The notes under the pieces were generated by a model. It saw only the letters and a list, made by a program, of their open reading frames with translations. It did no database searches and had not been told where the DNA came from. A DNA stretch of 32,641 nt from Chrysochromulina tobinii (lineage: Eukaryota; Haptophyta; Prymnesiales; Chrysochromulinaceae), in contig JWZX01002042.1 in the NCBI GenBank assembly GCA_001275005.1, positions 1 through 32,641 on the forward strand, given 5' to 3'. How positions within the stretch are numbered: position 1 is the first letter of the stretch; every line of letters begins with the position of its first letter. The translations under genes and the position numbers were made by a program. Positions 8,872 through 16,384 of the stretch are shown piece by piece.

Positions 8872-10043
8872 CGAGGATTTCGTGACGACTTTGTCGACTC
8901 TGGCGCATGCTAGTTCCTCTTGCTCGGTGTCTTCTTTGCGGGGCATGCCTTGCCTCTGTATGCTGCAGCAGCTGCTGCCCCCCTTCGCACGCAGCAGCAG
9001 CTGCTGCCGCCTCCCCATATCCCTTGCAATAGCACTGGGAGCCCCTCCCCCTGGGCACGTGCAGCTGTGTGAGACCGAGTGGGATCGTGTGTGTGAGGGG
9101 CAGTGTAAGGGGCGGTGCCATGGGGCGGTCGGATCAAGAGGGCTTGGCCCTGGCCCGGGTCTTGGCCATGCGTGCATGACTGTTCGAGGCGTAGCCGCGA
9201 CGACTGAGGTGGAGTGGCTGCGATCCGATCATCGGTCCACCGCCCATGGAGCATGGCGCTCGTCGCAACGTCGAATTTGATTACATTCGTGGGACGGTGC
9301 TGGGTCGGGCGGGTGCGTCATGGGGTGCGTGGTTTCTCGTGTCTCGGTTGCGGAAGTCACCGTTCCGCGTTGTGATACATTGCGTTGATATCAATGCCCG
9401 TACGATCGCGTATGGCGATGGGAATGGCGATCCTTTCGCGCCAGGCCGTGCCACCCCCGTCCGGTCGTGAAGGCTCGTGCTTTTCAACTTCCGGTCGTGA
9501 ATGTTAAACAAAAAACAACCGTGACGCGAATACAGTGACGATGATAGAAAAAGGCGCATCGTCGGGATCTGGCTCGGCCTCGCCCTCGGGCTCGAAATCC
9601 GACGTAAAAAAGCTATAAAGGTCGAGCCGCGCGGCAAAGACGAAAGAATAAGAGCACAAACCACGATGGCACAAATTGGCATAACTCCAAAGTCCGCGCG
9701 CGCTGTACCGGTACGCACGCCCGCGCACGCGACACGAAAAACGAGCCGCAACAGCGCAGTCACGGCGATGGGGGTGCAGCGAGCGCATCATCAAGGTCAC
9801 TGGCAACGCATGCCGCCTCGCAAAGCAATCTCGCGCCAGCACACCGCAGCGTTAGACGAGCTTTCCCGCGGGATGACCCGCCTCATGCGCTCATCTGGCG
9901 ATTGAACTCCCCACATTCCATATCCCAGGGTACACCGGCAGCTCCCACAGGAGAGAGAGGCCATTCCAGCTCGCACGAGCAGGTTCGCTTGATCACATCG
10001 GCTCGAGGGGACGTTGCGTCGGTCTTGAGGAGGTGGTACGAGC
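8872..10043. other. Gene-poor intergenic region
   Basis: No convincing conserved gene. A CAG/CTG-rich pair of palindromic blocks lies at 8961-8979 and 8991-9010 (gctgcagcagctgctgcc and gcagcagcagctgctgcc). 9040-9150 is G/T-rich. A TATA-like gctataaagg is at about 9614-9623, upstream of a small open frame (see 9666). Confidence 0.5.
9666..9905 (+). CDS. Possible small basic protein, 79 aa
   Basis: A short ATG frame with a good initiation context (accacgATGG) about 45 nt after a TATA-like element. No family is recognised. The internal MPPRKAIS (from about 9810) echoes the start of the RDD-like gene, MPPRKATS, and the similarity holds at DNA level for about 45 nt, suggesting a partial copied 5' end. 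It could equally be non-coding. Confidence 0.25.
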   Translation: MAQIGITPKSARAVPVRTPAHATRKTSRNSAVTAMGVQRAHHQGHWQRMPPRKAISRQHTAALDELSRGMTRLMRSSGD

Positions 10044-10202
10044 GCCGTGATGAGCACTTGCATGCTGGCTCGAGCGCGGGAGCGTGAGGGTGATTCAAAT
10101 TGCTCCCATTCAAATGGCTCGAACGCGGGAGCGTGAGGGCTGGTTGTGACGCCGTGGTGAGCACTTGCATGCTGGCTCGAGCGCGGGAGTGGGAGGGCTG
10201 GT
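10044..10202. repeat. Three-copy direct repeat next to the F-box gene 3' end
   Basis: Units at about 10044-10091, 10115-10143 (partial) and 10151-10202 share gagcacttgcatgctggct and cgagcgcgggag. They lie just downstream of the minus-strand gene stop at 10238. Confidence 0.8.
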
Positions 10203-10237
10203 AGTGAGAGGCCGAGAGGCCTCGCGTCACCCGCCGG

Positions 10238-12814
10238 CTACGAATCCCACTGGTCGGGCAGGCGATGGTACACGTGCTCGATCTCGCCCAGCCACGAAAA
10301 GACGAACCTGTGCGCATCAAGCACCTGCAGACGCCCTTCGGAGTACTGCGACGAGCGGAAGCCCGGCGCGGCCAGGCAGCCGTAGCCCTTCCACAGAGGC
10401 TTGGCCTCGAGCGGGAGCGTGCCCGCCGAGGTGCTCGGCACGGCGCCCGAAGCGGCCGAGGGCCATACCGGTAGAATGGGCTCTTCTTCGAAGCGGCGCT
10501 GCTCGCTGTGGCCTTCGAGAGGCACGTAGAAGGTCGTCGCGCCTGCGGGCACATGCACATCGCCGACCACCTTGGTGGCGACGAGTGTGGCTGCACCCAG
10601 CCGCGGCGCCTCACGGCACAGGTGCAGCCGCCGGCGAGCCGCCTCGCCGGGGCGCTCTTCTTCGCCGAGGCGCTCGCCGCGCCACATGCGTCGCGCCGTG
10701 TCGAGCGCGGACGGCCCGAGGCGCATCACGCGCACCGCAACCACCTCGATGTTCCGAGGCGCGTACTGCTGCCCATAGTCACTCGCATACAGCCCAGGCG
10801 CGGGCAGCATGCTCGCATCGATGCCTTCGCCAAAGTTCAGGGGTGGGTGGAGCGGGCACGACTGTGAACAGCTCGGCAGGCGTGAAAGGATGATCGCACA
10901 CTCGACGGGCCCCTCGACGGTGGTTTCGTCAAACGCCGACGCGGAGCTGCTGCCAGCGGCGGCGGCGAGGCCGCTGCGAAAGAGGAGGTCGGTCGCGACG
11001 CCAGGGTGCAGCTCGCCGAAGAGGACGCGAAGCCCCTCCATGAGTCGGTTCCTTGCCCCCGCCCCCGCTGCCCCGGAGGCCGCCGGGGACGTGGGGTTCT
11101 GAGCCCGCAGCGCGCGCAGTGCGCGCATGCGTCGGCTGGCCAGCCGTCCCATGTCGCCGCGGCTTGCGGCTTCGAGTCGGTCTAAAACCCACTCGATCCC
11201 CAGGGTGTGGCGGTGCTGCGGTGCCCAGCGCGGTTGGCCGCCGTTCAGAGCGACTTGGTCGGCAGGGTTGAGCTGCGGCGCCAAGGGGATATGCGCAGCA
11301 GTCGTGCCGGCTGGAGCCGCGTCGGAGGCGACACGACTGTCCGCGGGCGGCGGCGGCGCGGGCAGCCAGGCGAACCGGAGCACTGCAGCCGAGCGCCCCT
11401 CGTGCATCGAGGCGAGGAAGCCCAAGGGTACCATCTCCTCATATGGGCAATAGGGTGGCTGGGCGCTCTTTGCGCGGTGGTCGATGCTCATCTCGTCAGT
11501 TGGGTCGGTGAGATACTCAAGGGAGCACGCGCGTCCGATTACGGACGCGCGCGGCACGACGCTCAGGCGCGGCGGCGGCGACGGCAGTAGCAGCGGTGGA
11601 GTCCTTAAATGCTGAACCCAAGCGCTTGTACCATCAGCAGCGGTGGCGGCGGCAGGGTCGGCGGCGGCGGTAGCGGCGGTGGCGGCGGGATCGTCGTCGT
11701 CTTCATCATTGGCGGCGGTGGCCTGACGGCACTCGAAGTTGATGAGGATCGATGGCCCCGGCTCTGCGGCGAGCGTGAGCGTGGCTGTGCGCCCAGTGCC
11801 TCGCAGTGCGAGCCGCATGCCGACGGCTTCAAGCCCGCGCGGCCGACGCCCAGCATGACGCCCAGCTGCCGATCGCTCACCACAAAGTCGCAGGTGCATC
11901 AGCCCACACCACGGGAAGTCAGAGACGAGCGCCCATCGGCCGCCGTCCTGCACCGCGAGCGGCCCAATGTACCTCTCGAGCGCCTCGAAGAGCGACCGCT
12001 CATCGGCGAGTCCCCACTCCGAGGGCGTTTCGCCCACGAACGAGGGCCAGCGCTCGAAGATGAGAGCACGCCAAAGCATGCCGGAGAGGGCCAAGCTTCG
12101 AATGGCTTTGCACGAGGCGGTGGCGGCGGCCGCCGCCGAAAGAGACGTGGACGAGGTGAGAATGCTACAGAGCAGTGCGTCCGGTAGGTCGATCAGATGG
12201 AGTGGTGGAGACACCACGTCGGTGGCTCTCGCCGGCTCGATCAGATGGGCTGGCGGAGAAGCCTGAGGAGGCGGCGGCACAGTCGAGCCTTGCGTCATCG
12301 TCAAGCCTTGAGGCCTGGCCGCTCCGGCGACGGTCGCACAGATCTGTTGGGGCGTGAGGCTGATGCTGACTTGTAAGCAGATCTCATTTGTGGGGTCCGG
12401 GCGCTCTAGCGTGGCGAGCTGGCTGCCGAGCAGGCTGGACGGCATGAAGTGCCCCTTGCGCGCGTTGAGGCGCGCCTGCAGGAGCTCCTGACCACCGTCG
12501 AGGAAGACGAAAAGGAGCTCGGGGTCGCCAGCGCGCAGGCGATCGCGGTAGGCCTTCTTCAGCGCGGAGCAGGTCACGACCATAGCCTCGCCCCGGCCCT
12601 TGCCATCGGCGATACGCGTGGCCAAGGCGGCCAACCATCCCGCACGGTCGGCGTCGGTCAGTGGCGTGCCCGCGCTCATCTTGGCGATGTTCTCCGGCGG
12701 ATGGAAGAAATCTGCCTCGATGAGCACGGCGTCAGTGTGTCGCGCGTACAGCTCCGCCACGGTGCTCTTGCCGCAGCCGCAGACGCCCATGAAGACGAGG
12801 TTCGGAGACGCCAT
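10238..12814 (-). CDS. Gluconokinase fused to an FBXO31-like F-box protein
   Basis: A single uninterrupted frame of 858 codons from ATG 12814. Residues 1-170 are a complete gluconokinase (GntK, D-gluconate + ATP to 6-phosphogluconate): P-loop GVCGCGKST at 10-18, EADFFHPPENIAKMSAGTPL, CSALKKAYRDRLR, FVFLDG, GHFMPSSLLGSQLATLE. After a Pro-rich linker, residues about 203-257 form an F-box (LIDLPDALLCSIL...LWRALIFERWP). The rest resembles FBXO31: a jelly-roll-like middle and a C-terminus (ATLVATKVVGDVHVPAG; WKGYGCLAAPGFRSSQYSEG; RFVFSWLGEIEHVYHRLP). F-box proteins are SCF ubiquitin-ligase receptors. Low-complexity Ala/Asp/Pro inserts occur at about 375-440. Met 173 could start the F-box part separately, but no stop divides the two. 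Confidence 0.85.
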   Translation of the reverse strand: MASPNLVFMGVCGCGKSTVAELYARHTDAVLIEADFFHPPENIAKMSAGTPLTDADRAGWLAALATRIADGKGRGEAMVVTCSALKKAYRDRLRAGDPELLFVFLDGGQELLQARLNARKGHFMPSSLLGSQLATLERPDPTNEICLQVSISLTPQQICATVAGAARPQGLTMTQGSTVPPPPQASPPAHLIEPARATDVVSPPLHLIDLPDALLCSILTSSTSLSAAAAATASCKAIRSLALSGMLWRALIFERWPSFVGETPSEWGLADERSLFEALERYIGPLAVQDGGRWALVSDFPWCGLMHLRLCGERSAAGRHAGRRPRGLEAVGMRLALRGTGRTATLTLAAEPGPSILINFECRQATAANDEDDDDPAATAATAAADPAAATAADGTSAWVQHLRTPPLLLPSPPPRLSVVPRASVIGRACSLEYLTDPTDEMSIDHRAKSAQPPYCPYEEMVPLGFLASMHEGRSAAVLRFAWLPAPPPPADSRVASDAAPAGTTAAHIPLAPQLNPADQVALNGGQPRWAPQHRHTLGIEWVLDRLEAASRGDMGRLASRRMRALRALRAQNPTSPAASGAAGAGARNRLMEGLRVLFGELHPGVATDLLFRSGLAAAAGSSSASAFDETTVEGPVECAIILSRLPSCSQSCPLHPPLNFGEGIDASMLPAPGLYASDYGQQYAPRNIEVVAVRVMRLGPSALDTARRMWRGERLGEEERPGEAARRRLHLCREAPRLGAATLVATKVVGDVHVPAGATTFYVPLEGHSEQRRFEEEPILPVWPSAASGAVPSTSAGTLPLEAKPLWKGYGCLAAPGFRSSQYSEGRLQVLDAHRFVFSWLGEIEHVYHRLPDQWDS

Positions 12815-12958
12815 GTTTGTTGGCGCCGGCCCAGCCGAAAAACTGTATCTCGAAGTCGGCGCCCGCGAATCTTCTCTTCGAAGATTGAGTACATGAACAA
12901 GTTGTAGTGCAACGAAAATTCACAGACATTCGTGGTTCACAATCGGTTCACACGCGCG

Positions 12959-13828
12959 ATGGAGGCTCTGGGCGGACGGACGCGGCAGACTCAGCCGCCG
13001 AGTGCGCAGATGGTGGAGACGCCCGCCATCGACGCCTTACTCGCGGCCTATCACTCGGGGAAGCTGGCGCAGAGCCGTGCTAAGATCGTCGTGCCCAGCA
13101 CCTTCTTGCCGAGCACCTCGATCTGTGCACTTCCGCTTAGGGTGCGGTGCACTAGCATGGCCCCAGCGATGAGACCACAGGACGCCGCCGCCGCCGCCGT
13201 CACTGCCGCCGCCGCCGCTGTTGCCGCGCCGGCCGCCACAGGGTCCGTTGATGCCCCGTCGTTGTCCGAGGCTGCGACTTCGAGCTCGGCCGCTCCAAGT
13301 CCCGCTTCTCCTGAGCTTATGACGTTGTCCGAGGCTGCGACTTCGAGCACGGCCGCTCCAAGTCCCGCTTCTCCTGAGCTTACGCCGCCGACCGCGCGCC
13401 ACTCGGCAAGCGGCGAGCCTTATCGGCCTTCACTTGTAAACATCGCCTCCGCAGACGATCTAGCTCCTGACGCCGCAGCGCCTGCGGAGCCCTTGACCGT
13501 GCATTTGCCTTCGACCGCGTCCGCGACGGCGCCTGAAGGGCCCTTGCCAACGCCAATGCCGTTGCGCTCGCTCGCGCCCACTACGGCGCTTATCGAACCC
13601 TTTCCCATGCCGTCGCCCTCGGCCATGCCCGCGACGGCACCTGACGAGCCCTTGCCCATGCCCATGCACTCGCAGCCGCCACCGATTCACCCGCCACCAG
13701 TGCACCCACCAACGGTGAAGCCGCCTCCTGTGCAGCCGCCATCGCCAACGCGCAGCCACTTCATCGCATCTCCTCCCCACAGCCCGTTCCACGAAGGACA
13801 AAAGCTCTCTTCATTCGTGGGGCTTTAG
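12959..13828 (+). CDS. Hypothetical Ala/Pro/Ser-rich protein
   Basis: A 289-aa frame from ATG 12959 (the earlier GTG is not used), divergent from the gluconokinase/F-box gene. No family recognised. Residues 1-65 are more complex (MVETPAIDALLAAYHSGKLA), then an Ala run, Ser/Pro-rich stretches and a C-terminal (PPxHPPP)n proline-rich region. A 63-bp repeat is duplicated near 13262-13387 (LSEAATSS(S/T)AAPSPASPEL). It is probably disordered; expression is not proven. Confidence 0.5.
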   Translation: MEALGGRTRQTQPPSAQMVETPAIDALLAAYHSGKLAQSRAKIVVPSTFLPSTSICALPLRVRCTSMAPAMRPQDAAAAAVTAAAAAVAAPAATGSVDAPSLSEAATSSSAAPSPASPELMTLSEAATSSTAAPSPASPELTPPTARHSASGEPYRPSLVNIASADDLAPDAAAPAEPLTVHLPSTASATAPEGPLPTPMPLRSLAPTTALIEPFPMPSPSAMPATAPDEPLPMPMHSQPPPIHPPPVHPPTVKPPPVQPPSPTRSHFIASPPHSPFHEGQKLSSFVGL

Positions 13829-14092
13829 TGGGTCTTCATTGGCGAATGGCGTGTTCTTGCAAGTGTCAGCGTATACGACACTAAAGACCGCGCGTGCCTG
13901 CGTGCGCGGCGGAGGCGCGCGGCTGTCCCTCTGGCGCCATTTTAGGGGGTTTTGAGGCGGCCGTCTCGCGCATTACTTAGAGTAAGTAAGTAAGCCAAGT
14001 ATACAACCCAACCGCGCCCCCGGTGCCGCGGAGCTCACCAGCTCACGAGTGGCCTCCTCTCCCCCACACACACGGTAACTCGACGGCGTTTG

Positions 14093-14947
14093 TCACCGAC
14101 CCGCAAACTTATCGTAGAACCTGTTCATGTAGTCCTTGCGACGCTGACCAGCGAGAAGCACCCGCTCGGGTGCATCTTCCGCACGCTCGGGAACGTGAAA
14201 TCGACCCTCGATGGAGCTCCACGAGTTGAAGCGCACGTTGTAAACGGACTCGTCGCGTGCCCATGCCTCGAGATGCCCACGGGTCCGATGCGGGGATGCG
14301 CTCCCACAGTGCACATTCAGCCCTCGTAGCGCCGGTGGCCGTGGTTTGTAAGGCGTGTCGTCCCAAAGTCCTTCAGCCCTACTGGAGCGAGAAACGCGCG
14401 CAGAACTGAACCCCGTGGACGAGCTGTACCTTGCTGAGTCGAAACTAGCACGAGGCGTCGGTGAAGCTGCGCGAGGAGTCCGTGCTGAGCTGGAGCGAGG
14501 TGACCGTGCTGAGTTCTTCGCGGATCTTGCTGAGTTGGGTACCCGCGCTGAGCTCCTCGCGGGACTCGGAGGGCGTATTGTTGGATTCTCTCCCTTGAGC
14601 TTTTCCAAGAGACGGTCTCCGGCCTGCTTCTGTTCTTTCGTCCTGGTATCTATCTTTGGGGGCGTTTTGGAGTCACCTACACCCGCCGGTGGAGACTTGG
14701 AAGGTGCTGGTGCTGCAGCTGCTGGTGGCGCGGCGGGACTATCCGCCGATGCTGGGGCTGATGAAAAACCTATCTCAATAGGCGGAAGCGAGTCCAGCTC
14801 GGGCTTGCTGCTATTCGGCCTGTCTTCGGGTTCTGGTTCGGCGCTGACGTGCAAGTCGCGCTCGAACTCTGCTTCCATGGCGCGCGTCTGCCTGGACTGG
14901 CCTGCCAGCCGCGATTTAGGCTTACCTTCCCGCGAGCGAGCGTTCAT
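14093..14947 (-). CDS. Hypothetical Ser/Arg-rich protein
   Basis: Frame to a stop at 14093; the first true ATG is 14947 (284 aa), because the farther upstream initiator would be GTG. The N-terminus is charged, residues about 60-110 are Pro/Ala-rich, then a KEQKQAGDRLLEKLKGE helix, then repeated SSARxPxSAR-like motifs. The C-terminal 60 residues look ordered (VYNVRFNSWSSIEGRFHVPE, RKDYMNRFYDKFAGR). The SAR-type motifs recall the protein at 21985-23424, perhaps cytoskeletal or flagellar; this is only a guess. Confidence 0.55.
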   Translation of the reverse strand: MNARSREGKPKSRLAGQSRQTRAMEAEFERDLHVSAEPEPEDRPNSSKPELDSLPPIEIGFSSAPASADSPAAPPAAAAPAPSKSPPAGVGDSKTPPKIDTRTKEQKQAGDRLLEKLKGENPTIRPPSPARSSARVPNSARSAKNSARSPRSSSARTPRAASPTPRASFDSARYSSSTGFSSARVSRSSRAEGLWDDTPYKPRPPALRGLNVHCGSASPHRTRGHLEAWARDESVYNVRFNSWSSIEGRFHVPERAEDAPERVLLAGQRRKDYMNRFYDKFAGR

Positions 14948-15300
14948 GGACCACCATTTTCCCACAGGTCAGAGGTCGAACGGGATGTTTTTGTTACATG
15001 TAGGCTTGTATACAAAAGGTCTCGAGGTCTCGATATACACATGCGTGTGTAGCGGTTTGTGTAGGTTACAATTGAAGGAACAAAATTCCATCTTACAATT
15101 GTACCATGCAAAATACGTTCAGCCGTGGCCTTACGGCTGCCAGATCGGTCGCACGGCATAGTACCAAGCTCGTAAATCCCAGCTATGCACCAAAGGCGCT
15201 CACTTTTCGATGACCAGATTCATCAACGTCAGCACCGCTTCCATGAGGCGTACAGTACTTTCTCACCGAAGGGGAGCGCCTCTCTTTCTTTCACCGCACA
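14948..15300. other. Divergent intergenic region
   Basis: 353 bp between two divergent starts, more AT-rich than the genes (gtatacaaaagg, gatatacacatg, acaattgaagg, acaattgtacc). It presumably holds both promoters. No specific factor site was identified. Confidence 0.4.
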
Positions 15301-16032
15301 ATGGCGGCGGCGGCCTTGTCGGAGGCGCTGACATGGCACGAGGCACCCCTGGGGAGTGCACTGATGTCCTCCACCGAATCGGAGCTTGCAGAGGCTGTCT
15401 GCAGCAGCCGATCGGTGATCATCGTGCCCGATTTCTGCACGCCCGAAGAGGTCACCCTCCTGGTCAAGGCGGGCGTGCGTGCGGCTGAGCAGCATATGCA
15501 AAACCCGCTCACGTCGAGCGAGTCGCGCTTTCGAATCGAGGTGTTTGGTCGGCGGTTGATTTCCAATGGCGTCACCTTGACTTCGCTAGATCGCGAAGTA
15601 CAGGTGCTTGCCACGGATCTTGTGTACCGGGCCCTGGATCTCATTCAGTCACGTAATCCCGTGCTGGCCGACGGGATGCGCATCAGCGGCTGTACGGCCG
15701 ACACGAGGCTGAGCTACTCAGCCGGCGAGCCCGCCATCAACGTGTACTACGCGCCGGGCGGCGACTTCAAGCCGCACCGCGACATGCAGTCAATGACGCT
15801 CCTGGTGTCGCTCTCGCCACTCACCGACTACGAGGGCGGTGGCACACACTTTTACGAGCCTGCTGCGACGCCCTCCGAGGCCATACGGGGTAAGGCTGTC
15901 CCCATCGCGACTTTGCGTCAGCCGGCAGGTGCAGCCCTGCTCTGGGGCGGCGAGTTGACGCATGCAGCGGCAGCTGTGACTAAAGGCCGAAGGCTCGTCT
16001 TTGTCGCGAGCGTGACGCCGCAAGACGTATAA
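15301..16032 (+). CDS. 2-oxoglutarate/Fe(II)-dependent dioxygenase (prolyl 4-hydroxylase-like)
   Basis: An intronless 243-aa protein. Double-stranded beta-helix features: INVYYAPGGDFKPHRDMQSMT with iron ligands H159 and D161; YEGGGTHFYEP; ALLWGGELTHAAAAV with the distal His 221; and the 2-oxoglutarate-binding Arg in KGRRLVFVASV (230/231). It lacks a signal peptide, so it is probably cytosolic or nuclear. The order of motifs fits the P4Hc/2OG-FeII_Oxy group; substrate is unknown. VIIVPDFCTPEEVTLLVKAG at 39-58 is the usual N-terminal entry. Confidence 0.85.
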   Translation: MAAAALSEALTWHEAPLGSALMSSTESELAEAVCSSRSVIIVPDFCTPEEVTLLVKAGVRAAEQHMQNPLTSSESRFRIEVFGRRLISNGVTLTSLDREVQVLATDLVYRALDLIQSRNPVLADGMRISGCTADTRLSYSAGEPAINVYYAPGGDFKPHRDMQSMTLLVSLSPLTDYEGGGTHFYEPAATPSEAIRGKAVPIATLRQPAGAALLWGGELTHAAAAVTKGRRLVFVASVTPQDV

Positions 16033-16384
16033 AATATTTGGCGCGGGTCGGTATAGATGTGAGTGATCATCTTAGCAATTACTAGGTGCATCGAACAGTA
16101 GAGAGTAGAAACAGTACGTCGTCTACGGGTAGTTGTGGTTGACTGTCGGTAAGCGCGCGGCATGAACTGCGCACGAGTGGTTCCTATATAACGCCATGTC
16201 CTAACTCCTAAGCACAAGGGTCAAGGCGCCAAGTACCGTTAAAAGTACCTGCTTCTTGCCGCGGCTCCGGGTCTTTTTATTACGCGGGCGGACCGCGCGG
16301 CAGTTCCACTATCCAGCCGAGCTTCCGCGCGCGGCGGTGACTCGGGGTTCGGGGAGAGCTCCACAAGTCGAGTCACTCCGAGTT
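16033..16384. other. Convergent intergenic region
   Basis: 352 bp between the 3' ends of the dioxygenase and the kinase. It contains a TATA-like cctatataacgcc near 16190 but no gene to serve; no clear polyadenylation signal (AATAAA) is seen. Confidence 0.4.

Noticed and set aside
9281-9763. Minus-strand 160-codon frame with a hydrophobic start
   Set aside because: No conserved motif, lies in repeat-poor intergenic DNA opposite a TATA-like element, and composition looks like chance.
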